Part shown: positions 1 to 6,367 of the stretch, piece by piece
How the letters are laid out: each line of letters starts with the position of its first letter
Position numbering within the stretch: the stretch's first letter is position 1
Source of the DNA: Acholeplasmatales bacterium
GTDB lineage: Bacteria; Bacillota_I; Bacilli_A; Acholeplasmatales; Anaeroplasmataceae
Direction of reading: 5' to 3'
Length of the DNA: 8,597 nucleotides
Assembly: GCA_900770055.1 (NCBI GenBank)
Contig: CAAGJD010000239.1
Coordinates: forward strand, 1-8,597
Notes under the pieces: generated by a model
The model's input: the letters and a program-made list of their open reading frames with translations, nothing else
Database searches by the model: none
What the model was told of the DNA's origin: nothing
Program-made: the position numbers and the translations under genes

Positions 1-782
1 ATATTGATTTAGCAATTAGTGGAGAGCTATCAAATCAGCTTGCTACAACAAGCTATTCATATCGTAGAATTTTACTGCCATTAATTGGTGTTTATTCAGC
101 ATGCTCAACAATTGCTTTAGAAATTGGTCTTGCAGGATTATTATTAGGCTCAAATAATATCAAAAATATTTTAATATCAACATCATCAAATACAGAGGCA
201 GCTGAAAGAGAATTTCGTAATCCTAATGAATATGGTGGTGAAAAGCTACCTACTCAAACATTTACTTCAACAATTTCAGCCTCAGCTATATTAACAAGCA
301 CTAAGCAAAAAATAAAGGTCTCATCCTTTACTTTAGGTAAAGTAATAGATGTAGGCTATACTAATTCATTTGATTTTGGTAGAGCTATGGCTCCTGCAGC
401 AATAGATACGCTTTTAAATCATTTTAGAAGTACTAATACATTACCTAGTGATTATGATTTAATTTTAACAGGAGATTTATCAAGCTTTGGCTATGAAATA
501 ACACTTAAGGCATTAAAAGAAGAATATGGAGAAATAAACAATTATAAGGATTGTGGACTTATTTTATATAATGTTGATAAACAAAAGGTATTTGCTGGTG
601 GAAGTGGACCTGGTACATCAGCTGCTGTCTTGCTTAGCTATATAAAAAAGGAAATGCTAAATAACACTATAAGAAAAGTCTTATTATGCGCAACAGGCGC
701 TTTAATGAATCCTACAATGGTAGCTCAAAAAAATTCAATTCCTTCGATTGCTCATATTATTGTATTAGAGGTGGAAAAATGA
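1..782 (+). CDS. spoVAD: Stage V sporulation protein AD, 3' part (5' end off window)
   Basis: Reading frame starts at base 3 and gives 259 residues; the family is about 335-340 residues, so roughly the first 80 are missing. The fold of this family is thiolase-like. Visible family features are the segment around the Cys in YSACST (near residue 33), the SSNTEAAEREFRNPNEYG stretch, the Gly-rich GGSGPGTSAA segment, and the C-terminal SIPSIAHIIVLE, which matches the SpoVAD ending IPGIAHAVVL. Known role: SpoVAD binds dipicolinic acid and works with SpoVAC and SpoVAE in loading it into the forespore during sporulation. The stop overlaps the spoVAE start (ATGA), as expected for the spoVA operon. SpoVA operons are normally sigma-G dependent; that promoter would lie outside the window. 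Identification is firm; only the N-terminus cannot be judged. Confidence 0.95.
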   Translation, partial: IDLAISGELSNQLATTSYSYRRILLPLIGVYSACSTIALEIGLAGLLLGSNNIKNILISTSSNTEAAEREFRNPNEYGGEKLPTQTFTSTISASAILTSTKQKIKVSSFTLGKVIDVGYTNSFDFGRAMAPAAIDTLLNHFRSTNTLPSDYDLILTGDLSSFGYEITLKALKEEYGEINNYKDCGLILYNVDKQKVFAGGSGPGTSAAVLLSYIKKEMLNNTIRKVLLCATGALMNPTMVAQKNSIPSIAHIIVLEVEK

Positions 783-1129
783 TATATCTACAAGCATTTT
801 TAATTGGTGGAGGTATTTGTGGTTTAGCCCAATTAATTAAGGATAAATTTAATCTTACTATCGGTCATATGACTGCTTTATTTGTAATAATTGGTACTAT
901 TTTAGATATTAGTAGTATATATGATACGATAATCCAAATTGGAGGTGCAGGAGCACTACTACCTATCACAAGCTTTGGTCATTCCTTATCTGAGGCAGCA
1001 TTTTTAGGGTATAAGGAAGAGGGTATACTTGGAATATTTACTAATGTTTTTAATAAAACGGCAGGTGGAATATCATTTGTGTTTTTATTATCAGTTTTAT
1101 TTGGAGTAATATTTAAACCTAAAAAGTAA
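779..1129 (+). CDS. spoVAE: Stage V sporulation protein AE (SpoVAEb type)
   Basis: A 116-residue membrane protein. The start is the ATG overlapping the spoVAD stop by 4 bases, with AGAGGTGG about 4-10 bases upstream inside spoVAD; a longer in-frame start at 686 would cover the end of spoVAD and was rejected. Hydrophobic segments lie at about 2-20, 30-47, 52-66 and 95-112. The conserved GGAGALLPITSFGHSL stretch (about 55-70) and the closing FKPKK match the SpoVAE family, whose usual length is about 115-120. Known role: inner-membrane component of the SpoVA complex that moves calcium-dipicolinate into the developing spore and out at germination. It appears to be the last gene of its operon here; no spoVAF or spoVAEa follows. 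Confidence 0.94.
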   Translation: MIYLQAFLIGGGICGLAQLIKDKFNLTIGHMTALFVIIGTILDISSIYDTIIQIGGAGALLPITSFGHSLSEAAFLGYKEEGILGIFTNVFNKTAGGISFVFLLSVLFGVIFKPKK

Positions 1130-1148
1130 AACATTATGTTTCCTTTTT
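1121..1148 (+). terminator. Weak AT-rich hairpin after spoVAE, possible terminator
   Basis: AAAAAG (1121-1126) pairs with CTTTTT (1143-1148), and AAAC (1129-1132) pairs with GTTT (1138-1141) around the 5-base loop ATTAT, with a small internal mismatch. The last codons and stop of spoVAE form the 5' arm. The T run is inside the stem and is followed by AACTTT, so termination may be inefficient. The -10 element of the next gene begins 12 bases later. Confidence 0.4.
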
Positions 1149-1159
1149 AACTTTAAAAA

Positions 1160-1168
1160 TGGTATAAT
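1160..1168 (+). promoter_or_regulatory. Extended -10 promoter element for the CPBP gene
   Basis: TGGTATAAT is a perfect extended -10 (TGn-TATAAT). No convincing -35 lies 16-18 bases upstream, which is acceptable for an extended -10 promoter. The predicted start of transcription (about 1175) falls directly before the Shine-Dalgarno GAGGTG (1176-1181), giving a leader of only about 13 bases. Sigma-A use is inferred. Confidence 0.5.
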
Positions 1169-1187
1169 GCTTTATGAGGTGTTAAAA

Positions 1188-1970
1188 ATGCAAGAAAAAC
1201 CAACCTATAATTCTAAAACAGATACTAAAAACCTTACCGCAATAATAATATATATATCTGTATTATTTGTGGGTGGTTCAATATTTACTTATATGTTTGC
1301 TTATCTTTTTTCATTAATATTTAATGAGGATTATAAGCTTATTATTGATTCTATTGTCGCAAGTGACCTATCTATATATTCAGAAAATGTTATAAAAGCT
1401 CATTCTTTATCACAGGGCTGTGCGAATCTACTTGGCTATATATTATCATTTATTGGTATTGCTATTGTATATAGGAAAGAACTAATAATTGATTTTACTT
1501 CTATAAAAGAAAAGAAAAAGTTTTATTTATACTATATTTTAATAGCTGCCGTAGCCTTTGTAGGAATATCTTATTTAATAGATTTAATATTTAGTAATAT
1601 TGTTTCTAGCTCAGCTAATCAATCTACGATAGAAACAATACTAAAATATGGTGGAGCTATTCCAATGATTATAGCTACAATTCTTTTTGCTCCTATAGTA
1701 GAAGAGCTTATCTATCGTAAATGTATTTTTAGTGCATGTAAAAATAAAGGTGTGGTATTTAGCTATGTAATTTCAATTATTGCCTTTACTTTACCACATA
1801 TGCTTTCAACATCATCAGATGTATTAACATGGCTAGTTCAATGTATTCCATATGCTTTATGTGGTGGATTATTATGTCTTATTTATCATAAATCAAACTA
1901 TAATGTTTATCCAGTAATTATTGCTCATATGTTAAATAATATTTTAGCAGTAATATTAGTATTTATTTAG
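1188..1970 (+). CDS. CPBP-family intramembrane metalloprotease (CAAX/ABI)
   Basis: A 260-residue multi-pass membrane protein. The start at 1188 is preferred over an in-frame ATG at 1167 because GAGGTG lies 6 bases before it, and the 1167 ATG overlaps the promoter -10. The three family motifs are present: EELIYR with the Glu pair at 172-173 and Arg177, TLPH with His204, and HMLNN with His247 and Asn251. About seven hydrophobic segments are visible (about 17-45, 82-96, 113-137, 157-171, 190-205, 218-234, 241-259). The family includes Rce1-like and bacteriocin-immunity-type proteases acting inside the membrane, with Glu and His as catalytic or metal residues. The substrate cannot be read from sequence. 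It heads a three-gene unit with a flavoprotein and a HAD phosphatase; nothing nearby suggests a bacteriocin. Confidence 0.88.
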   Translation: MQEKPTYNSKTDTKNLTAIIIYISVLFVGGSIFTYMFAYLFSLIFNEDYKLIIDSIVASDLSIYSENVIKAHSLSQGCANLLGYILSFIGIAIVYRKELIIDFTSIKEKKKFYLYYILIAAVAFVGISYLIDLIFSNIVSSSANQSTIETILKYGGAIPMIIATILFAPIVEELIYRKCIFSACKNKGVVFSYVISIIAFTLPHMLSTSSDVLTWLVQCIPYALCGGLLCLIYHKSNYNVYPVIIAHMLNNILAVILVFI

Positions 1971-1979
1971 AGGTGTATT

Positions 1980-2489
1980 ATGCTTAAGAAGAATATTTTA
2001 CAATTTGACAAAAACGTTTTTGATTCTTTATCAAATGGGTGGCCAATTTTAATTTGTGGTGATAAAACAGGTTACAATGGTATGACTGTATCATGGGGTG
2101 GCTTAGGTGTTATTTGGGGTAAAAATGTTGCTTACGTATTTGTAAGAAAATCAAGATTTACCTATGAATTTATTGAAAAATGCCCAAATGTAACATTATC
2201 ATTTTTATCTGATAAATATAAAGAAGCTAAAGCCTTATTTGGTAGTAAATCAGGTAGAGATATTAATAAATTTGAAGCTACAGGTCTTCATCCTACCTTC
2301 GATGTTGATTATAATGGCTATTATGTAGCTGAGGCTGATTATGTTTTAAAAATGAAAAAACTTTATAGTGTTGATTTACCATATGAAAAACTTCCAAAGG
2401 AAATTATTGACAGATTTTATCCTGAAGGTGATATGCATACAATGTACGTATGTGAAATCACACAATATCTTGTCAAAGAGGAAGAATAA
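1980..2489 (+). CDS. Flavin reductase-like (FMN-binding split-barrel) protein
   Basis: A 169-residue soluble protein, starting 9 bases after the CPBP stop with AGGTG (1971-1975) as Shine-Dalgarno. The pattern GYNGMTVSWGGLGVIWGK (about 31-48) followed by VFVRKSRFTYEFIE (54-66) and GSKSGRDINKFEATGL (88-103) is typical of the flavin reductase-like domain family, in which the first segment lines the FMN pocket. Such proteins bind FMN and act as NAD(P)H:flavin oxidoreductases or flavoredoxin-like electron carriers; the physiological partner is unknown. The length is normal for single-domain members. The stop overlaps the next start by one base (TAATG), suggesting translational coupling with the HAD gene. 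Family assignment is confident; the exact reaction is not. Confidence 0.87.
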   Translation: MLKKNILQFDKNVFDSLSNGWPILICGDKTGYNGMTVSWGGLGVIWGKNVAYVFVRKSRFTYEFIEKCPNVTLSFLSDKYKEAKALFGSKSGRDINKFEATGLHPTFDVDYNGYYVAEADYVLKMKKLYSVDLPYEKLPKEIIDRFYPEGDMHTMYVCEITQYLVKEEE

Positions 2490-3190
2490 TGAAAAAAGTA
2501 TTTTTATTTGATTTAGATTCTACTTTATTACAAATGGATCAAAATGAATTTTTAAAACAATATTTTTCTCTTGTCGCAAAGAGAATTGCTAAATTCAAAT
2601 ATGATCCCATAACATTTATGGGAGTTTTTGAAAAAAGTGCCAATTCAATGGTTAATAATGATGGAAGTATCACAAACGAGAAATTATTTTGGAATACATT
2701 AGCTAAGACCTATAATGATGTTGGTATTATTCAAAATATTTTTGAAAACTTTTATACTAATGATTTTAAAGTATTAGAGTATTTAGTTAATAAAACAGAT
2801 ATTCCAAATAAAATTATTAAGACTTTAAAGGCTAAGGGCTATAAAGTAATTTTAGCTACTAACCCTTTATTTCCAAAAGTTTGTACTTATGAAAGAATGA
2901 GATGGGCTGGACTTGATGTAAATGATTTTTTAGATATTACAACATATGAAACATCAACATATTCTAAGCCTAATAGAAACTACTATTATGAATTGCTCAA
3001 AAAAAATAATATCAATCCTAGCGACGCTATAATGGTAGGAAATGATATTGATGATGATTTTAGTGATATTCCAAATGATATTGAAAAAGTATTAATCATA
3101 GATCATTTAATTAACACTAATAATAAGCCTATTGATATGCCTTCATTTACCTTAAAGGAATTCTTAGAATATATTGAAAACAATTATTAA
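2489..3190 (+). CDS. HAD-superfamily hydrolase (phosphatase-like)
   Basis: A 233-residue protein with all four HAD motifs: FDLDSTLL with nucleophile Asp8 and acid/base Asp10; ATNP with Thr124; Lys160 in SKPN; and GNDIDDD with Asp186 and Asp189/190. Residues about 15-105 form a helical C1-type cap between motifs I and II, the position that determines substrate choice. HAD enzymes of this layout usually hydrolyse small phosphorylated metabolites in the cytoplasm; the substrate is not evident. The start overlaps the preceding stop (TAATG), and AAAGAGGA (2475-2482) is a good Shine-Dalgarno. It is the last gene of the CPBP-flavoprotein-HAD unit and is followed directly by a strong hairpin with a T tract. 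Confidence 0.88.
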   Translation: MKKVFLFDLDSTLLQMDQNEFLKQYFSLVAKRIAKFKYDPITFMGVFEKSANSMVNNDGSITNEKLFWNTLAKTYNDVGIIQNIFENFYTNDFKVLEYLVNKTDIPNKIIKTLKAKGYKVILATNPLFPKVCTYERMRWAGLDVNDFLDITTYETSTYSKPNRNYYYELLKKNNINPSDAIMVGNDIDDDFSDIPNDIEKVLIIDHLINTNNKPIDMPSFTLKEFLEYIENNY

Positions 3191-3204
3191 TCTCCTAGTT
3201 ATAT
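3174..3204 (+). promoter_or_regulatory. Weak candidate promoter for glmU inside the hairpin 5' arm
   Basis: TTGAAA (3174-3179) is a good -35. The only -10-like hexamers at a usable distance are poor or widely spaced (AGTTAT at 17 bases, TTATAT at 19 bases). If used with the latter, transcription would begin near 3211, in the hairpin loop, so the message would lack the 5' arm and leave the ribosome-binding site open. Low confidence. Confidence 0.22.
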
Positions 3205-3246
3205 ATTTATAAAAACTCGCATAAATATATATTAGGGGGTTTTTTT
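3191..3246 (+). terminator. Terminator-form hairpin that also contains the glmU ribosome-binding site
   Basis: TCTCCTA (3191-3197) pairs with TAGGGGG (3233-3239), including two G-U pairs. ATATATTTAT (3201-3210) pairs perfectly with ATAAATATAT (3221-3230) around a 10-base loop, with a small bulge between the two stems. Seven T (3240-3246) follow at once, then the glmU ATG at 3247. This is the classical intrinsic-terminator form for the HAD operon. AGGGGG (3234-3239) in the 3' arm is also the only usable Shine-Dalgarno for glmU, 7 bases from its ATG. When folded, the hairpin would both stop transcription and hide the ribosome-binding site. Confidence 0.75.
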
Positions 3247-4404
3247 ATGCCTTGTGCGATAATTTATTCAGATAAATTTTCTCAATACACTACTAAGAAT
3301 ATTATTGATAAGCCTATCGTAGATTATATTTATAGTAGTTTAATTCATATTGGCTTTAAAAGAATTATATTAGCATGTAATTATCATCTAAATTGTAATG
3401 GAAGTATTGAATATCTTTACACAACTAATTCACTTCAAATATTAGAGCGTATTGATGATGATTATACTTTATTTGTACCACTTGAATCGCTTTTATTTGA
3501 TTCAGAGCCTATTCGTAATATTATCAATGCCTATTTAAGATATAATGTAAAAATAATTAGGGATAAAAGAAGAAAGCTTTATTTAGTTGATAATAGTCTC
3601 TTAGCTAATAAAGGCTCTAAAATTAGTAATTATTTAAATGTTATTTATAAAACTACACCTAGAAAGCTAAAGCGTGAAATTAAAATTCATTTAGCTTATT
3701 TAAATGATATAAAAGGATTAGAAGATTTTATTTATATGGAATCTAATCTTAAAAATGAAATAGCATTAAGACATATGAGTAATGGTGTATATATAGATAA
3801 TCCTCAAGCTACTATTATTGGAATAGATGTCAAAATATGCTCTGGGTCTATAGTTACAGGTGGAAGTAAAATAACAGGTAAAACAGTAATTAAATCAAAT
3901 ACTTTAATTGAAGATAGCTTCATATCAAATTCGATTATTGGTAATAATACAAAAATATTTAATAGTATTATTGATGATTCTAAAATTGGAGGAATGACTA
4001 CTGTCGGTCCTTATGCTAGAATAAGAAATAATTCTATTATTGGAAATAATATAAGAATAGGTAATTTCGTTGAAATTAAAAATTCTATTATAGATGATTA
4101 CACAAAAATAGCTCATCTAGCCTATATAGGAGATTCAGAAATAGGCAAAAATGTTAATTTTGGCTGTGGAGCAATTACTGTTAATTATGATGGAAGAAAT
4201 AAAAATAAAACAATTATTAAGGATAATTCCTTTATTGGCTGTAATTCAAATCTTATTGCCCCAATCACAATAGCTGAAAACACCTATATAGCGGCAGGAA
4301 GTACAATTACTTCATCAACTAGCCCTAATGATTTTGCGATATCAAGACCATTAGAAACAATAAAAAATAATTATTCTCAAAAATATATTGGTGAAAATGA
4401 ATGA
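3247..4404 (+). CDS. glmU: GlmU-like protein: intact GlcN-1-P acetyltransferase, degenerate uridylyltransferase domain
   Basis: 385 residues, against about 450-460 for bifunctional GlmU. Residues about 177-385 form a left-handed beta-helix of hexapeptide repeats closely matching the GlmU acetyltransferase domain. The catalytic residues align: Arg260 in GPYARIR, Lys278 in GNFVEIK, His290 and Tyr293 in HLAYIGDSEIG, Asn304 in NFGCG, Asn313 in VNYDG and Lys319. The N-terminal part (about 175 residues, normally about 230) still recalls a nucleotidyltransferase (KNIIDKPIVDYIYSSLIHIGFKRIILA), but the nucleotide-binding loop GxGTRM is absent and the GDVPL metal-binding Asp is replaced in FVPLESL. The protein probably makes N-acetylglucosamine-1-phosphate in the cytoplasm from the product of glmM, which overlaps it by 4 bases, but is unlikely to make UDP-GlcNAc. 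Start fixed by AGGGGG at 3234-3239. Confidence 0.88.
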   Translation: MPCAIIYSDKFSQYTTKNIIDKPIVDYIYSSLIHIGFKRIILACNYHLNCNGSIEYLYTTNSLQILERIDDDYTLFVPLESLLFDSEPIRNIINAYLRYNVKIIRDKRRKLYLVDNSLLANKGSKISNYLNVIYKTTPRKLKREIKIHLAYLNDIKGLEDFIYMESNLKNEIALRHMSNGVYIDNPQATIIGIDVKICSGSIVTGGSKITGKTVIKSNTLIEDSFISNSIIGNNTKIFNSIIDDSKIGGMTTVGPYARIRNNSIIGNNIRIGNFVEIKNSIIDDYTKIAHLAYIGDSEIGKNVNFGCGAITVNYDGRNKNKTIIKDNSFIGCNSNLIAPITIAENTYIAAGSTITSSTSPNDFAISRPLETIKNNYSQKYIGENE

Positions 4405-5669
4405 AATATTTTAAAACTGATGGAATAAGAGGTATTTTAGGTGAGGATTTATCATATAGTTTAATTATAAAAATAGCTAATTCATTATCATTATTCAAAA
4501 TAAAAAAAGTTTATATCGGCTATGATACAAGATGTACAGCAAGTGTTATAAAAAAGCTTTTAGCCTTAGGAATAAATAAAAATATTGAAGTATTTGATAT
4601 AGGTATAGCACCTACACCAGCTATTATGTATTTATCAAAGCTTAATAACTCTATAGGAATAGCTATTACAGCAAGTCACAATCCCTATTATTATAATGGT
4701 ATTAAACTAATAATAAGAGGAATGAAGCCTAATAATGAACAAATTAATAAAATCACTAATTATATAGATAATAATAAGCCTATAATTTATTATAATGATT
4801 TAATATCCTATGATTTTGAAAAAACTTATGTAAATTATTTATCTAATTATAAAACGAAGTCAAATTTAAAGGCTATAATTGATTCTGCAAATGGTGCTTT
4901 ATATAAAATAACAAAATATATATTTGATGATGTATTTGATAGTGTTAAATATATAAACTGCACTCCTAATGGAATTAATATTAATGATAGATGTGGGGCT
5001 GTAGCTTTAGATAATTTAAAACAAAGTGTAAAAAACTTAGATTATGATATAGGAATAGCTTTTGATGGTGATGGCGATAGAATTATTATTGTAGATAAAT
5101 ATGGCAATACTCTAAATGGTGATATTATTGCTTTAATATTAGCTAAATATTTTAAATCAATGAATTGTATTGATAGCGTTTGTCTTACTATAATGGCCGA
5201 TTTAGGTATAATTAAAGAATTTAAAAAATTGGGTATTAGAGTTTATCAATCTGATGTAGGGGATACTTTTTTACTTAATACTATGCTAGATAATAATATT
5301 ATTCTTGGTTCTGAAGCTAGTGGTCATATCATACCACTTTTATACACAAATATTGGTGATGGTATCTTAAATGCATTATTATTTATTAAAGCTATTAATA
5401 CATTAAATATTGATGTAAATGAAATATATAATTCTACTGAAAGCTTTTATACAAAAACAATAAATATCCCGATATTTTCGGGATATGATTTAAATATGTT
5501 TAGTGATATAGAAAATAAATATCTTAAAATATATCATGATAATTTTAAACTAATTTTTCGAAAAAGTGGTACAGAAAAGCTTTTAAGACTTACAATCTCA
5601 ATAGGTGATAAAAATGTTTTAGAAAATGTAATAGAAGAATGTCTTAATAAAATAAAAATCGCTATTTAG
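4401..5669 (+). CDS. glmM: Phosphoglucosamine mutase
   Basis: 422 residues (family about 445-450). It interconverts glucosamine-6-phosphate and glucosamine-1-phosphate, feeding UDP-GlcNAc and peptidoglycan. Domain signatures in order: N-terminal FKTDGIRG (family FGTDGIRG); the phosphoserine loop TASHNP with Ser92; the Mg-binding loop DGDGDR (Asp222, 224, 226); the sugar loop GSEASGH (303-309, family GGEQSGH); and the phosphate-binding loop RKSGTEKLLRL (387-397, family RPSGTEPLIRV). The substitutions keep the key Ser, Asp, Glu and Arg residues, so activity is expected. The ATG overlaps the glmU stop (ATGA), and only a weak GGTGA precedes it, so translation is probably coupled to glmU. A perfect 9-bp stem lies inside the gene (5464-5486), and its last codons form a terminator arm. 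Phosphomannomutase is the main alternative; the glmU neighbour and the SGH loop favour GlmM. Confidence 0.92.
   Translation: MKYFKTDGIRGILGEDLSYSLIIKIANSLSLFKIKKVYIGYDTRCTASVIKKLLALGINKNIEVFDIGIAPTPAIMYLSKLNNSIGIAITASHNPYYYNGIKLIIRGMKPNNEQINKITNYIDNNKPIIYYNDLISYDFEKTYVNYLSNYKTKSNLKAIIDSANGALYKITKYIFDDVFDSVKYINCTPNGININDRCGAVALDNLKQSVKNLDYDIGIAFDGDGDRIIIVDKYGNTLNGDIIALILAKYFKSMNCIDSVCLTIMADLGIIKEFKKLGIRVYQSDVGDTFLLNTMLDNNIILGSEASGHIIPLLYTNIGDGILNALLFIKAINTLNIDVNEIYNSTESFYTKTINIPIFSGYDLNMFSDIENKYLKIYHDNFKLIFRKSGTEKLLRLTISIGDKNVLENVIEECLNKIKIAI
5464..5486 (+). repeat. Perfect 9-bp inverted repeat inside glmM
   Basis: ATATCCCGA (5464-5472) and TCGGGATAT (5478-5486) are exact reverse complements around the 5-base loop TATTT. 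This is one of the most GC-rich short patches in an AT-rich gene. It covers codons for I-P-I-F-S-G-Y, using ATC, CCG and TCG. No T tract follows, so it is not a standard terminator; a role in RNA stability or protein binding is speculative. Confidence 0.6.
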
Positions 5670-5677
5670 CGATTTTT
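5654..5677. terminator. Bidirectional intrinsic terminator between convergent glmM and carD
   Basis: AAAAATCGCT (5654-5663) pairs perfectly with AGCGATTTTT (5668-5677) around the loop ATTT. On the + strand it ends in T5 followed by ATTTATTT; on the - strand in T5 followed by ATTTTATT, so it can work both ways. It contains the last codons and stop of glmM (TAG 5667-5669) and touches the carD stop (5676-5678). Confidence 0.85.
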
Positions 5678-6176
5678 ATTTATTTAATGCTTCTTCAAGC
5701 TGAAGAGTAATATCGACTTTATTAACATTTAATACATAAGAAAATTCATCAACAATAAGCTTTTGACCTTCTCTCATGTATTGTTCATCACAAGCATGAA
5801 GCTTACGGCTTTTATCCTTTAAAGAAAGCTTATGGGCTTTAATTGATTTAATCATCTTTAGTGTTTCTAATCTATTACCATTTTTAATGATATCACCAAA
5901 ATCTTTTTTTCTTTGATTTTCATTTTCTATCCAGTATACCTCTAAATAAGGGACAGCCTCAATTATTTTTTCTATCTCATCACTTGGTAAAAGAGGATGA
6001 AGCCTAGATAATGTCATTGGATTATCTACAGGGATAGTAAGTTCTGTTTTGGCTTCTGTAATTGGAATAAGAACATAGTAGCTGTTTTCATTACCATTAA
6101 AAACTCTTCTTATGATATCCTTAATACGACAAATACCATAAGTTGTATATAAAACAACATCACCAATACAATACAT
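5676..6176 (-). CDS. CarD-family transcriptional regulator
   Basis: 166 residues, normal for the family. The N-terminal RNA polymerase-interacting (Tudor-like) domain is seen as IGDVVLYTTYGICRIKDI (4-21) through ELTIPVDNPMTLSRL (45-59). The C-terminal helical domain follows, with Trp82 at the position of the minor-groove Trp of mycobacterial CarD, then QRKKDFGDIIKNGN and the helix KLHACDEQYMREGQKLI. Family knowledge: CarD/CdnL binds the RNA polymerase beta subunit and alters open-complex stability at promoters, especially of rRNA and growth genes. Start fixed by AAGGAGGT (complement of 6183-6190) 6 bases from the ATG. It has its own promoter and is transcribed opposite to both neighbours, so it is probably a single-gene unit. 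Whether it activates or represses cannot be told. Confidence 0.92.
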   Translation of the reverse strand: MYCIGDVVLYTTYGICRIKDIIRRVFNGNENSYYVLIPITEAKTELTIPVDNPMTLSRLHPLLPSDEIEKIIEAVPYLEVYWIENENQRKKDFGDIIKNGNRLETLKMIKSIKAHKLSLKDKSRKLHACDEQYMREGQKLIVDEFSYVLNVNKVDITLQLEEALNK

Positions 6177-6224
6177 AACTATACCTCCTTTAGAAAAATT
6201 GAAATGAATAATGCCTATATTAGT

Positions 6225-6253
6225 ATTATATCACGAAATTTTTTTTATTTCAA
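6225..6253 (-). promoter_or_regulatory. Sigma-A-type promoter of carD
   Basis: On the - strand TTGAAA (complement of 6248-6253) is followed after exactly 17 bases by TATAAT (complement of 6225-6230), preceded by TGA, an extended -10. The transcript would start near 6218, about 42 bases before the carD ATG. This is the best promoter in the window. The -35 lies in a short GAAAT/ATTTC inverted repeat (6235-6251). Confidence 0.75.
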
Positions 6254-6349
6254 AAGGTAAAAAAATAAATTTCTTATTAAAAAATGTCATTATTTATTTT
6301 TAGAAAGGATAATTTGATTTTTTCTATAGGAGTTTTAGCGCTTTTGTTA

Positions 6350-6360
6350 TATAATATAAT
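6350..6360 (+). promoter_or_regulatory. Candidate -10 elements for the queH operon
   Basis: Two overlapping TATAAT hexamers (6350-6355 and 6355-6360) sit just upstream of queH. No good -35 stands 16-18 bases before either. With the second one, transcription would start near 6367, next to the Shine-Dalgarno at 6369. A second, weaker pair is aTGTCA (6284-6289) with GATAAT (6308-6313), 18 bases apart. The divergent carD-queH gap (6177-6380) holds nothing else recognisable. Confidence 0.4.
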
Positions 6361-6367
6361 AAGATTT

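Noticed and set aside
686..778. Longer start for spoVAE
   Set aside because: It would read through the end of spoVAD in another frame and add 31 residues without homology; the ATG at 779 has a Shine-Dalgarno and the expected family length.
1167..1187. Upstream ATG for the CPBP gene
   Set aside because: It overlaps the -10 TATAAT and would place the start before the probable transcription start; GAGGTG is correctly spaced for 1188.
3925..4116. Minus-strand 63-residue open frame
   Set aside because: It is the antisense shadow of the repetitive glmU hexapeptide region, low in complexity (Ile/Asn/Ser repeats), and has no ribosome-binding site.
5464..5486. glmM internal stem as a terminator
   Set aside because: No T tract follows and the gene continues with conserved motifs for another 180 bases.
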